Source: Caballeronia terrestris
GTDB taxonomy: Bacteria > Pseudomonadota > Gammaproteobacteria > Burkholderiales > Burkholderiaceae
Reading direction: 5' to 3'
NCBI RefSeq assembly: GCF_001544515.1
Contig: NZ_FCOL02000029.1
Location: forward strand, 1 to 64,000
DNA: 64,000 nt
The notes below the pieces were generated by a model, which ran no database searches, was not told where the DNA came from, and saw only the letters and a list, made by a program, of their open reading frames with translations. The position numbers were made by a program, and so were the translations under genes. This document shows, one piece after another, positions 17,475 through 26,145 of the stretch. How positions within the stretch are numbered: position 1 is the stretch's first letter; the number at the start of each line of letters is the position of its first letter.

Positions 17475-18635
17475 CTAGTCGATGCCGCGCGCCCGGTTCT
17501 CGTGAAACTGCTTCCGAAACGTGTCGAACGTGTGATTTTCGATCGATTCGCGCACTTCGCTCATCAATTGCAGGTAGTAGTGCAGGTTGTGAATCGTGTT
17601 CAGCTGCGCGCCGAGAATCTCGCCGACGCGGTGCAAATGATGCAGGTAGCCGCGCGTGAAATTGGCGCAGGTGTAGCAGCCGCAGGTTTCGTCGAGCGGC
17701 TTGAGCGCACTCTTGTGCGTGGCGTTGCGGATTTTCACGTCGCCGAAGCGGGTGAACAGCCAGCCGTTGCGGGCGTTGCGGGTCGGCATCACGCAGTCGA
17801 ACATGTCGACGCCCGCCGCCACGCCAGCCACGAGGTCTTCCGGCGTGCCGACGCCCATCAGGTAGTGCGGCTTGTCGGCGGGGAGCTTCGGGCCGATGTG
17901 GTTCAGCACGCGCATCATGTCGTCCTTTGGCTCACCGACCGACAAACCGCCGATCGCAAGGCCGTGGAAGCCGATGTCCGCCAGGCCCGCGAGCGATTCG
18001 TCGCGCAAATCCTCGAACATGCCGCCCTGCACAATGCCGAAAAGCGCGTTCGGATTACCAAGGCGCGAGAATTCGTCGACGGAGCGTTTCGCCCAGCGCA
18101 TCGACATGCGCATTGAATCGGCGGCGTCCTTGTGCGACGTCGGCACACCGTTGGTCGCGTAAGGCGTGCATTCGTCGAACTGCATGACGATGTCGGAGTT
18201 CAGCACTTTCTGGATCTGCATTGAGATTTCGGGCGACAGGAACAGCTTGTCGCCGTTGATCGGTGACGCGAACGTGACGCCATCTTCGGTGATCTTGCGA
18301 AGATCGCCCAGCGAAAAGACCTGAAAGCCGCCGGAATCGGTGAGGATCGGGCGCTTCCAGTTCATGAATTGATGCAGGCCGCCGTGCGCGCCGATCGTCT
18401 CCAGACCGGGACGCAGCCACAGGTGAAACGTATTGCCGAGGATGATCTGCGCCTTGATTTCCTCGAGTTCGCGGGGCTGGATCGCCTTGACGGTGCCGTA
18501 CGTGCCGACCGGCATGAAGATCGGCGTTTCGACCACGCCGTGATTCAGCGTGAGCCGTCCGCGTCGCGCCTGGCCGTCGGTCGTGAGAAGGTCGAACTTG
18601 AGGCCGTTCGCGGGCGGATTATGACCATCGGTCAT
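17475..18635 (-). CDS. tgt: Queuine tRNA-ribosyltransferase (tRNA-guanine transglycosylase)
   Basis: A 386-residue enzyme that swaps guanine-34 for preQ1 in tRNAs with GUN anticodons. Asp100 in the LTDSGGFQVFSLG motif is the general acid; the nucleophilic Asp is in MFDCVMPTRNARNG. The zinc site is CGCYTC followed by His in NTIHNLHY. The frame is open to 18755, but ATG 18635 (MTDGHNPPANGLKFDLL) has AGGAG eight bases upstream and fits the family. It follows queA by 55 bases; both act in queuosine synthesis. Confidence 0.96.
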   Translation of the reverse strand: MTDGHNPPANGLKFDLLTTDGQARRGRLTLNHGVVETPIFMPVGTYGTVKAIQPRELEEIKAQIILGNTFHLWLRPGLETIGAHGGLHQFMNWKRPILTDSGGFQVFSLGDLRKITEDGVTFASPINGDKLFLSPEISMQIQKVLNSDIVMQFDECTPYATNGVPTSHKDAADSMRMSMRWAKRSVDEFSRLGNPNALFGIVQGGMFEDLRDESLAGLADIGFHGLAIGGLSVGEPKDDMMRVLNHIGPKLPADKPHYLMGVGTPEDLVAGVAAGVDMFDCVMPTRNARNGWLFTRFGDVKIRNATHKSALKPLDETCGCYTCANFTRGYLHHLHRVGEILGAQLNTIHNLHYYLQLMSEVRESIENHTFDTFRKQFHENRARGID

Positions 18636-18690
18636 TGAGTGTGCTCCTGTGCCACCGGAAAACAGTCCGGCGCAAATGGGTGAGAAAAGG

Positions 18691-19740
18691 TCAGCGCGCC
18701 TGCCGCGTGAGCAGCATCGCGTCGCCGTAGCTGAAGAAGCGGTAGCGCTGTTCAATCGCGTGGCGATACGCCTCGCGGATCGTCTCCATGCCCGCGAAGG
18801 CGGACACGAGCATCAGAAGCGTCGATTTGGGCAGGTGGAAGTTCGTCACCAGCCGGTCCACGACGCGGAATTCATAACCCGGCGTGATGAAGATGTCGGT
18901 TTCGGCGCTGGCTGCGGCGAGCGGCCGGCCGGCGTTGGCGGCGTCGCGGGCGGCGGCTTCGAGCGCGCGCATCGACGTGGTGCCGACCGCGATCACCCGT
19001 TTTCCCCGCGCTTTCGTCGCGGCAATCCTGTCGACGAGCGCTTGCGGCAGCGCGTACCACTCGCTGTGCATCTTGTGCTCGTCGATCTTCTCGACGCGCA
19101 CCGGCTGGAACGTGCCCGCGCCGACGTGCAGCGTGAGCGTCGCGCGTTCGACACCGCGCGCGTCGAGCTTCGCGAAGAGCGCGTCGTCGAAATGCAGGCC
19201 CGCCGTCGGCGCCGCGACCGCGCCCGGATTGGCCGCGTACACCGTCTGGTAGCGCGTTTCGTCGTAGGCGTCGGGATCGTGCTCGATGTACGGCGGCAGC
19301 GGCAGGCGGCCGTACTGCTCGATCAGCGTGAGGCAATCGGCGGGAAAGTGCAGCGTGTAGAACGGCTCGACGCGCTCGCCGACCGTCACGTCGAACGCGT
19401 CCGCGAGTTTCAGGACGGTGCCAGGCCCCGGGCTTTTGCTCGCGCGGATTTGCGCGAGCGCGGTCGTCGGGCCGGTGAGGCGCTCGACGAGCACCTCGAT
19501 GCGCCCGCCGCTGGCCTTCTGGCCGAGAAAGCGCGCCTTCAGGACTTTGGTATCGTTGAAGACGAGCAGGTCGCCCGCGTCGATCAGGTTCGGCAATTCG
19601 GCGAACTGGCGATCGGTGAGCGTGTCGGGCGTCGTGCGGGTGTCGACCTCGAGCAGGCGGCTCGCGCTGCGCTCGGTGAGCGCCGTTTGCGCGATCAGCT
19701 CGGGCGGCAGATTAAAATCGAAATCGGAAAGCGTGAACAT
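18691..19740 (-). CDS. queA: S-adenosylmethionine:tRNA ribosyltransferase-isomerase
   Basis: A 349-residue protein starting MFTLSDFDFNLPPELIAQ. It has the QueA hallmarks LLVFNDTKVLKARF and PTAGLHFDDALF, and AVGTTSMRALE. It transfers and rearranges the ribosyl part of SAM onto preQ1-tRNA to make epoxyqueuosine. It is the first gene of the minus-strand queA-tgt-yajC-secDF cluster and is divergent from recG, with about 110 bases between the starts. Confidence 0.97.
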   Translation of the reverse strand: MFTLSDFDFNLPPELIAQTALTERSASRLLEVDTRTTPDTLTDRQFAELPNLIDAGDLLVFNDTKVLKARFLGQKASGGRIEVLVERLTGPTTALAQIRASKSPGPGTVLKLADAFDVTVGERVEPFYTLHFPADCLTLIEQYGRLPLPPYIEHDPDAYDETRYQTVYAANPGAVAAPTAGLHFDDALFAKLDARGVERATLTLHVGAGTFQPVRVEKIDEHKMHSEWYALPQALVDRIAATKARGKRVIAVGTTSMRALEAAARDAANAGRPLAAASAETDIFITPGYEFRVVDRLVTNFHLPKSTLLMLVSAFAGMETIREAYRHAIEQRYRFFSYGDAMLLTRQAR

Positions 19741-19853
19741 GGGTGAACATTGGAAGCGGGGATCGATGCCCGGTGGGTCGGGCGTCGCAGCCGGCGCCCG
19801 GTGCGCCGAATAGCCGACAAATTAGCCCGATATTGTACTTGCGAAGAGATTAG

Positions 19854-22070
19854 ATGCCCTTGTCCGACCGCCGCCTGGCCTTGAGTCCCGATGCTCCCGA
19901 CGCTTCCGGCGCGGCGGACGACGCTGTCACGCCCGCATCGAAGCCCCGCAGGCGGACGAAAACCGGCGGCGTCGAACCGGCACAACCCTCGAAAAAGCCC
20001 GCCGCGCTGCCGAAAGCCGCCGACAAACTCGCGAAACTCGGCCTGAAATCCGACATCGATCTCGTGCTGCACCTGCCGATGCGCTACGAGGACGAAACCA
20101 CGCTCACGCCCATCAGCGAGCTGATTCCCGGCGACAACGCGCAGACCGAAGGCATCGTGTTCGAGAACGAGATCGCGTACCGGCCGCGCCGCCAGTTGCT
20201 CGTGAAAATCCGTGACGACGCCGGCGACGAACTCACGCTGCGATTCCTCAATTTCTACGGCTCGCAGGTCAAGCAGATGGCCGTTGGCGTCCGGCTGCGC
20301 GTGCGCGGCGACGTGCGCGGCGGCTTTTTTGGGCTGGAGATGGTGCATCCGGCGCTGCGTCCCGTCGATGACGACACGCCGTTGCCGCAAGCGTTGACGC
20401 CGGTTTATCCGAGCACGGCGGGCGTGTCGCAGGCGTATTTGCGCAAGGCGATCGATAACGCAGTCGGGCGCGTTTCGCTGCCGGAACTGTTGCCGGAGAA
20501 GATCGCGCGGACGTATTTGCAGCCGCTGAACCTGCCGGGCCTGCTCGATGCCGTGAAGACGCTCCACCACCCACGCGCCAATCCCGACGAAACCGCGCTC
20601 GTCGACGGCACGCATCCGGCGTGGACGCGCATCAAGTTCGAGGAACTGCTCGCGCAGCAGTTGTCGCTCAAGCGCGCGCACGAGGAGCGCCGCACGCGCG
20701 CCGCGCCGGTCATGCCGCGCCGCTCTCTGCATGAACCGGAATCGCTCGTCGCGCGGTTTTTGGGAGCGCTGCCGTTTCGGTTGACGGGCGCGCAGGAGCG
20801 CGTCTGCGCGGAAATCGCAGCCGAACTGACGCTGCCGCATCCGATGCAGCGCCTCTTGCAGGGCGATGTCGGCAGCGGCAAGACGATCGTCGCGGCGCTC
20901 GCGGCGGCGCAGGCCATCGACGCCGGCTATCAGGCCGCGCTCATGGCGCCGACCGAAATCCTCGCCGAGCAGCACGCCCGCAAGCTGCGCGGCTGGCTGG
21001 AACCGCTCGGCGTGACGGTCGCGTGGCTCGCGGGCAGCCTCAAAACGAAGGAGAAGCGCGCCGCGCTGGAAGCGGCGGCATCGGGCGGCGCGCAGCTCGT
21101 GATCGGCACGCACGCGATCATCCAGGACGCGGTGGAATTCGCGCGGCTCGGGCTCGTGATCGTCGACGAACAGCATCGCTTCGGTGTCGCGCAACGGCTC
21201 GCGCTGCGGGCGAAGGCGCACAACGCCGCCGACGGCGCGCGCGATTTCCAGCCGCACCAGTTAATGATGTCCGCGACGCCGATCCCGCGCACGCTCGCGA
21301 TGACCTACTACGCCGACCTCGACGTCTCCACCATCGATGAACTGCCGCCCGGCCGCACGCCGATCCTGACGAAGCTCGTCTCCGACGCCCGCCGCGAGGA
21401 GGTGATCGGCCGCGTGCGCGAAGCGGCGCTGACCGGGCGGCAGGTGTACTGGGTCTGTCCGCTAATCGAGGAGAGCGAGACGCTGCAACTTCAGACGGCG
21501 GTCGAAACCTACGAAACGCTTGCCACCACGCTGCCGGAACTGCGCGTCGGCTTGGTTCACGGGCGGCTTGCGCCGGCGGAAAAAGCCGCCGTCATGGACG
21601 CTTTCACGCGCAACGAAGTGCAACTGCTCGTCGCGACGACGGTGATCGAAGTCGGCGTGGACGTGCCGAATGCGTCGCTGATGGTGATCGAGCACGCTGA
21701 GCGCTTTGGGCTCGCGCAGTTGCACCAGTTGCGCGGGCGCGTCGGGCGGGGGAGCGCGGCGTCGGTGTGCGTGCTGATGTACGCGGGGCCGCTCTCGCAA
21801 ACAGCGCGCGCGCGCCTGCAAACGATGCGCGAAACCACCGACGGCTTCGAAATCGCGCGGCGCGATCTCGAAATCCGTGGCCCGGGCGAGTTTCTGGGCG
21901 CGCGCCAGTCGGGCGAGGCGATGCTGCGCTTCGCGAGTCTCGAAAACGATGCTTGGCTGATCGAGCCCGCGCGCGCGGCCGCCGATCACATGCTCAGGGA
22001 ATTTCCGGACGCCGTGACGCGTCATCTGTTGCGCTGGCTCGGCGCGCGCGAGCAATACCTGAAGGCCTAA
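19854..22070 (+). CDS. recG: ATP-dependent DNA helicase RecG
   Basis: A 738-residue superfamily-2 helicase. A basic, low-complexity N-terminus of about 50 residues precedes the wedge/OB domain (residues near 95-190). Walker A is GDVGSGKT (337-344) and the DExH box is DEQH (438-441). Other helicase motifs include MSATPIPRTLAMTYYADLD and the C-terminal QLRGRVGRG. RecG remodels stalled replication forks and Holliday junctions. The N-terminal extension makes it longer than E. coli RecG (693). Confidence 0.97.
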   Translation: MPLSDRRLALSPDAPDASGAADDAVTPASKPRRRTKTGGVEPAQPSKKPAALPKAADKLAKLGLKSDIDLVLHLPMRYEDETTLTPISELIPGDNAQTEGIVFENEIAYRPRRQLLVKIRDDAGDELTLRFLNFYGSQVKQMAVGVRLRVRGDVRGGFFGLEMVHPALRPVDDDTPLPQALTPVYPSTAGVSQAYLRKAIDNAVGRVSLPELLPEKIARTYLQPLNLPGLLDAVKTLHHPRANPDETALVDGTHPAWTRIKFEELLAQQLSLKRAHEERRTRAAPVMPRRSLHEPESLVARFLGALPFRLTGAQERVCAEIAAELTLPHPMQRLLQGDVGSGKTIVAALAAAQAIDAGYQAALMAPTEILAEQHARKLRGWLEPLGVTVAWLAGSLKTKEKRAALEAAASGGAQLVIGTHAIIQDAVEFARLGLVIVDEQHRFGVAQRLALRAKAHNAADGARDFQPHQLMMSATPIPRTLAMTYYADLDVSTIDELPPGRTPILTKLVSDARREEVIGRVREAALTGRQVYWVCPLIEESETLQLQTAVETYETLATTLPELRVGLVHGRLAPAEKAAVMDAFTRNEVQLLVATTVIEVGVDVPNASLMVIEHAERFGLAQLHQLRGRVGRGSAASVCVLMYAGPLSQTARARLQTMRETTDGFEIARRDLEIRGPGEFLGARQSGEAMLRFASLENDAWLIEPARAAADHMLREFPDAVTRHLLRWLGAREQYLKA

Positions 22071-22201
22071 GGGTTTTGAACTTGGGACGCGCGCCTCGGT
22101 CCCTAATTCAGCGACGCGGCGCGCGCGGGCATTCAGTTGGCGAATCTCCGTCGCGGGTGTATAAGTCGAACCTATCGAATTCACGTCTTTCATTGGCCCC
22201 A

Positions 22202-23161
22202 ATGACGCTTACTGAACTGAAGTACATCGTCGCGGTGGCGCGCGAACGGCACTTTGGCCGCGCTGCCGAGGCCTGTTTCGTGAGCCAGCCGACGCTGTCG
22301 GTTGCAATCAAGAAGCTCGAAGATGAGCTCAATGTCCAGATTTTCGAGCGCGGCACGAGCGAAGTCAGCGTCACGCCGATCGGCGAGCAGATCGTCACGC
22401 AGGCGCAGCGCGTGCTCGAACAGACGCTCGCCATCAAGGAAATCGCCAAGCAGGGCAAGGACCCACTGATCGGGCCGCTGCGCCTCGGTGTGATCTACAC
22501 GATCGGGCCCTATCTGCTGCCGACGCTCGTCAAGCAGATGATCAAGGCCGTCCCGCAGATGCCGTTGATGCTGCAGGAAAATTACACGCTCAAACTGATC
22601 GAACTGCTGAAGCAGGGCGAAATCGACGTCGCGATCATGGCGCTGCCATTTCCCGAAACGGGACTGATGGTGCGCGCGCTGTACGACGAGCCGTTCGTCG
22701 TCGCGATGCCGTCGGGGCATGCGTGGGAAAACCGCAGCAAGATCGATCCCGAGGATCTCAAGCTGGAAACGATGCTGTTGCTCGGCAGCGGGCATTGTTT
22801 CCGCGATCACGTGCTCGGCGTGTGTCCCGAGTTGATGCGCTTTTCGCAGAACGCGGACGGCATCCAGAAGACGTTCGAGGGATCGTCGCTGGAAACGATC
22901 CGGCATATGGTCGCGAGCGGCGTCGGGATTACGGTGCTGCCGCGCATGTCGGTGCATGAAGTGAAGCCGCACGCTGGCGGCATCGATGCGGGCCTGCTCA
23001 GCTACGTGCCATTCGACGAACCGGTGCCCGATCGCCGTGTCGTGCTGGCGTGGCGCAAGAGCTTCACGCGGATGCCCGCGATCGACGCCATCTCCGACGC
23101 CATCGCCGCGTGCGATCTGCCGGGCGTAAACAAGCTCGACATGCCCGTCGCTGTTAACTAA
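22202..23161 (+). CDS. oxyR: Hydrogen peroxide sensor OxyR (LysR family)
   Basis: A 319-residue LysR regulator. The N-terminal winged helix-turn-helix (HFGRAAEACFVSQPTLSVAI) is followed by the effector domain holding the redox pair Cys199 and Cys208 (GSGHCFRDHVLGVCPEL), at the same numbers as E. coli OxyR. Peroxide forms a disulfide between them and activates transcription. The adjacent katA on the same strand and dps nearby are typical targets. The frame is open upstream to 21767, but ATG 22202 (MTLTELKYIVAVARERHFG) is the family start. Confidence 0.97.
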   Translation: MTLTELKYIVAVARERHFGRAAEACFVSQPTLSVAIKKLEDELNVQIFERGTSEVSVTPIGEQIVTQAQRVLEQTLAIKEIAKQGKDPLIGPLRLGVIYTIGPYLLPTLVKQMIKAVPQMPLMLQENYTLKLIELLKQGEIDVAIMALPFPETGLMVRALYDEPFVVAMPSGHAWENRSKIDPEDLKLETMLLLGSGHCFRDHVLGVCPELMRFSQNADGIQKTFEGSSLETIRHMVASGVGITVLPRMSVHEVKPHAGGIDAGLLSYVPFDEPVPDRRVVLAWRKSFTRMPAIDAISDAIAACDLPGVNKLDMPVAVN

Positions 23162-23170
23162 AGCAGTACG

Positions 23171-23205
23171 CCGCGTCCGGCTCCGGGCGCGGTTCTTCGT
23201 CCCTT
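23171..23205 (+). terminator. Probable terminator after oxyR
   Basis: CCGCGTCC (23171-23178) pairs with GGGCGCGG (23185-23192), one G-U pair, 6-base loop, followed by pyrimidine-rich DNA without a strong T-run. It lies 10 bases after the oxyR stop. Confidence 0.5.
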
Positions 23206-23249
23206 CCTTTTTCTTTTCGGTCCATCTACGCCGATTCTCCCGCTATCGA

Positions 23250-23264
23250 ATAGATAAGAATTAT
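23250..23264 (+). promoter_or_regulatory. OxyR-type half-site upstream of katA
   Basis: ATAGATAAGAATTAT matches the E. coli OxyR element ATAG-N-T-N3-A-N-C-N-AT except for T in place of C. A second 22-bp-phased element is not clear. The site is 216 bases before the katA start, in the gap after oxyR itself. It is a plausible activator site for katA. Confidence 0.45.
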
Positions 23265-23283
23265 CGAATTAGAATTGCGAATA

Positions 23284-23315
23284 GGTTTTGTTAAGCTTGG
23301 TTCCGGGACAAAACC
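23284..23315 (+). repeat. Inverted repeat directly upstream of the katA leader ribosome site
   Basis: GGTTTTGT (23284-23291) and ACAAAACC (23308-23315) are perfect 8-base arms around 16 bases. The right arm abuts the GGAGAG ribosome site of the small reading frame at 23327. It could fold in the katA 5' leader RNA or be a DNA operator. Confidence 0.5.
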
Positions 23316-23326
23316 GGAGAGACCTT

Positions 23327-23419
23327 ATGACGCACATCGCCCGTATCGCTGCTCGATCTCTGTGCGAGACGCGCTGCGTCTTCGCCAGCGTGCTGGCGGA
23401 TTTCGCCGGCGTTTGCTGA
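23327..23419 (+). CDS. Candidate 30-residue leader peptide upstream of katA
   Basis: An ATG at 23327 with a good ribosome site (GGAGAG, 23316-23321) opens a 30-codon frame beginning MTHIARIAARSLCETRCVFA and ending in Cys before TGA. It contains three cysteines (13, 17, 30) and four arginines. Its 3' half covers a GC-rich hairpin (CGCCAGC/GCTGGCG, 23383-23398). The stop is 46 bases before the katA ATG. It may be a regulatory upstream frame or a small protein; no homologue is recalled. Coding is inferred only from the ribosome site and position. Confidence 0.45.
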   Translation: MTHIARIAARSLCETRCVFASVLADFAGVC

Positions 23420-23465
23420 AGCGCCTCTCCGTTCCGATTCCTTCGATAAAAACCTGGAGCCCACG

Positions 23466-24929
23466 ATGACCACACGTACTCTCACCACGGCCGCCGGCGC
23501 ACCCGTCGGCGACAATCAGAACTCACAAACCGCCGGCTCGCGCGGCCCCGTCACGCTGCAGGACTTCTGGCTGATCGAAAAGCTCGCGCACTTCGATCGC
23601 GAAGTGATTCCCGAGCGCCGCGTTCACGCGAAGGGCTCGGGCGCGTTCGGCACGCTGAAGGTCACGCACGACATCTCGCGCTATACGAAAGCGAAGGTCT
23701 TCGCGCAGGTCGGCAAGGAAACGCCGCTCTTCATGCGCTTCTCGACGGTCGCGGGCGAGCGCGGCGCCGCCGACGCCGAGCGCGACGTGCGCGGCTTCTC
23801 GATCAAGTTTTACACCGAGGAAGGCAACTGGGACGTGGTCGGCAACAACACGCCGATCTTCTTCATCCGCGATCCGCTCAAGTTCCCCGACTTCATCCAC
23901 ACGCAAAAGCGCGATCCGTACACGAACCTGCGCAGCAACGTCGCGGCATGGGATTTCTGGTCGCGTCATCCGGAGTCGTTGCATCAGGTGACGATTCTGA
24001 TGAGCGATCGCGGCATTCCGAAGAATTATCGGCAGATGCACGGCTTCGGATCGCACACGTTCTCGTTCATCAACGCGGACAACGAGCGCTTCTACGTAAA
24101 GTTCCATTTCAAGTCGCAGCAGCCGCTCGAGAACTACACCGACGAGGAAGCCGTCGCCGTCGTCGCGCGGGATCGCGAGAGCGCGCAACGCGATCTGGTC
24201 GGCAACATCGATCGTGGGAATTTTCCGAAGTGGGATTTCCGCATCCAGGTGATGTCCGAAGCCGATGCCGCGACTTATCACCTCAATCCGTTCGACATCA
24301 CGAAAGTGTGGCCGCACAAGGATTACCCGCTGATCGATGTCGGCACGATCGAACTGAATCGCAACGCGGCGAACTATTTCGCGGATGTCGAGCAGTCGGC
24401 GTTTTCGCCGGCCAACGTGGTGCCGGGGATCGGCTTCTCGCCGGACCGGCTGTTGCAGGGGCGGCTGTTTTCCTACGGCGACACGCAGCGCTATCGTCTT
24501 GGCATCAATCACCATCAGATTCCGGTGAACGCGCCGCGCGTGCCGGTGAGCCACGCGTTCCATCGCGACGGCGCGATGCGCACCGACGGTAACCACGGTG
24601 GCCGCGCGAACTACGAGCCGAACCGTTTCGGCGACTACGCGCAGGATGCGAGCGTCAACGAGCCGCCGCTCGCGGCGGGTGCGGTCGCGCGCTACGACCA
24701 TCGTGAAGACGGTGATTACTACAGCCAGCCGGGCGCGCTCTTCCGCCTGTTCGACGATGCGCAGCGCCAGCGGTTCTTCGGCAACATCGCGCGGCACATT
24801 TATGGCGTGCCGGACGACATCGTCGCGCGTCAGATCGAGCATTTCCGTCGCGCCGATCCGGCTTATGCGGAAGGGGTCGTGAAGGCCTTGGCTGCATTGG
24901 GCCAGCAGGTCGAAACGGCAATGGCGTAA
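23466..24929 (+). CDS. katA: Catalase (clade 3 heme catalase)
   Basis: A 487-residue small-subunit monofunctional catalase that disproportionates hydrogen peroxide. Catalytic His54 (RRVHAKGSGAFG) and Asn127 (VVGNNTPIFF) are present, and Tyr337 in RLFSYGDTQRYRLG is the proximal heme ligand. NADPH-binding-type residues lie in the RFSTV and SHTFSF regions. The ribosome site is CTGGAG, 8 bases before the ATG. It lies downstream of oxyR on the same strand with a 304-bp gap containing an OxyR-like half-site, an inverted repeat and a small reading frame. It probably sits in the cytoplasm. Confidence 0.97.
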   Translation: MTTRTLTTAAGAPVGDNQNSQTAGSRGPVTLQDFWLIEKLAHFDREVIPERRVHAKGSGAFGTLKVTHDISRYTKAKVFAQVGKETPLFMRFSTVAGERGAADAERDVRGFSIKFYTEEGNWDVVGNNTPIFFIRDPLKFPDFIHTQKRDPYTNLRSNVAAWDFWSRHPESLHQVTILMSDRGIPKNYRQMHGFGSHTFSFINADNERFYVKFHFKSQQPLENYTDEEAVAVVARDRESAQRDLVGNIDRGNFPKWDFRIQVMSEADAATYHLNPFDITKVWPHKDYPLIDVGTIELNRNAANYFADVEQSAFSPANVVPGIGFSPDRLLQGRLFSYGDTQRYRLGINHHQIPVNAPRVPVSHAFHRDGAMRTDGNHGGRANYEPNRFGDYAQDASVNEPPLAAGAVARYDHREDGDYYSQPGALFRLFDDAQRQRFFGNIARHIYGVPDDIVARQIEHFRRADPAYAEGVVKALAALGQQVETAMA

Positions 24930-24945
24930 GCCAAGGAGAAACACG

Positions 24946-25104
24946 ATGACGACGATCGGACGGGCCATGAACAGCATCGAAACGAAGAGCCGCACGGCGT
25001 CGCGCGGCGTGCGCATCGCGATCGCGTTCGGGATGGTCGCGGCGGGTTATGGGGCGATCGTCGCCGAGGCGTTGCGTGCGGGCGGCGTGGGCGTTTTTGC
25101 TTGA
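24946..25104 (+). CDS. Small single-pass membrane protein downstream of katA
   Basis: A 52-residue frame with a strong ribosome site (AAGGAGAAA, 24933-24941) starting 16 bases after the katA stop. A basic N-terminus (KSRTASRGVRIA) leads to a hydrophobic stretch (about residues 22-42, VRIAIAFGMVAAGYGAIVAEA), consistent with one membrane helix or an amphipathic segment. An internal ATG lies at codon 8. It is likely co-transcribed with katA. No family is recognised; the coding call rests on the ribosome site, codon bias and spacing. Confidence 0.6.
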   Translation: MTTIGRAMNSIETKSRTASRGVRIAIAFGMVAAGYGAIVAEALRAGGVGVFA

Positions 25105-25171
25105 CGCGGGTGCGTCCGAAAGGCGCACCGCGAATGGCCGCGCGGCCTTGCCAGGCAACGAAGCGCGCAAC

Positions 25172-25186
25172 GTTTATACGATAAAC
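25172..25186. promoter_or_regulatory. 15-bp palindrome upstream of dps
   Basis: GTTTAT-ACG-ATAAAC is a perfect inverted repeat with a 3-base centre, 90 bases before the dps ATG in otherwise GC-rich DNA. Its AT content and position suggest an operator or promoter element for dps. The binding protein is unknown. Confidence 0.45.
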
Positions 25187-25275
25187 TGTCGAACGCTCGA
25201 ACGGCCGCGTCGGGGCATGTAGCCCGAAAGCGCGGCGCGTTCGCTCCGTTCGTATCACTCTCTCAAGGGGGCATC

Positions 25276-25764
25276 ATGGCGAAGAAAGGCACTGCACCGG
25301 CTGTCAACATCGGTATCAGCGACAAGGACCGCAAGAAGATCGCCGACGGTCTTTCGCGACTGCTCGCGGACACCTACACGCTGTATCTGAAGACGCACAA
25401 TTTTCACTGGAACGTCACGGGGCCGCTGTTCAACACCCTGCACCTGATGTTCGAGACGCAATACAACGAACTGGCGCTGGCCGTCGATTCGATCGCGGAA
25501 CGCATTCGTGCGCTCGGCGTGCATGCGCCGGGCAGCTATCGCGAGTTCTCGAAGCTGTCGTCGATTCCTGAAGCCGATGGCGTGCCGGCTGCGGAAGAGA
25601 TGATTCGCCAGTTGGTGGAAGGCCAGGAAGCAGTGGTGCGCACGGCGCGCGAAATCTTCCCGGCGACCGAAGCCGCGAACGACGAACCGACCGCCGATCT
25701 GCTCACGCAGCGCATGCAGACGCATGAGAAGACCGCATGGATGCTGCGGGCGATGCTGGCTTAA
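25276..25764 (+). CDS. dps: Dps-family DNA-binding ferritin-like protein
   Basis: A 162-residue Dps miniferritin. Ferroxidase-site residues are His44 and His56 (HNFHWNVTGPLFNTLHLMFE), Glu60, Asp71 and Glu75 (AVDSIAERI). The Lys-rich N-terminus (MAKKGTAPAV) could bind DNA. It forms dodecamers that oxidise Fe(II) with peroxide and protect DNA. Location near oxyR and katA fits peroxide control. The ribosome site is AAGGGGG. A strong terminator follows. Confidence 0.95.
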   Translation: MAKKGTAPAVNIGISDKDRKKIADGLSRLLADTYTLYLKTHNFHWNVTGPLFNTLHLMFETQYNELALAVDSIAERIRALGVHAPGSYREFSKLSSIPEADGVPAAEEMIRQLVEGQEAVVRTAREIFPATEAANDEPTADLLTQRMQTHEKTAWMLRAMLA

Positions 25765-25788
25765 GCGGTTGTTGCGATGATTGGGAAG

Positions 25789-25821
25789 CCCCCGTGCTCG
25801 AAGGAGTGCGGGGGTTTTTTT
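25789..25821 (+). terminator. Intrinsic terminator after dps
   Basis: CCCCCGTGCTC (25789-25799) pairs with GAGTGCGGGGG (25804-25814), including two G-U pairs, around a GAAG loop, followed by seven T residues. Confidence 0.93.
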
Positions 25822-25899
25822 GCGCTCGGGGTGAAGCCCGACTGAGTTGCCAGGTTGCGCCTTTCGCTAAAGCAAGGAATGGGAGAAGCAGGAGGAATC

Positions 25900-26145
25900 A
25901 TGCCCTCAGCCACTATTACGTCCAAGGGACAGGTGACCATTCGGGTAAGCATTCGGAGCGACCTCGGATTGAGCGCAGGCGACCGAATCGAGTTCGTCAT
26001 GAACGATGTAACCAGTCATTACGAGGTGATCCCCGCAACCTGTTCGGTACAGTCGTTGAAGGGAATCCTCAAAAAACCTGCGAAGCCAGTGTCTATTGAC
26101 GACATGAACGCGGCAATCGCCGGGAGCGGTGCGTCTGCACGATGA
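25900..26145 (+). CDS. AbrB/MazE-type antitoxin (VapB-like)
   Basis: An 81-residue SpoVT/AbrB swapped-hairpin protein: MPSATITSKGQVTIRVSIRS matches the DNA-binding fold, and the C-terminal tail (VSIDDMNAAIAGSG) is the usual toxin-binding region. It has AGGAGG at 25891-25896. Its stop overlaps the ATG of a PIN-domain gene by 4 bases, the standard antitoxin-toxin layout. The toxin is frameshifted, so the antitoxin may be an orphan. In-frame upstream start 25855 has no ribosome site. Confidence 0.88.
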   Translation: MPSATITSKGQVTIRVSIRSDLGLSAGDRIEFVMNDVTSHYEVIPATCSVQSLKGILKKPAKPVSIDDMNAAIAGSGASAR

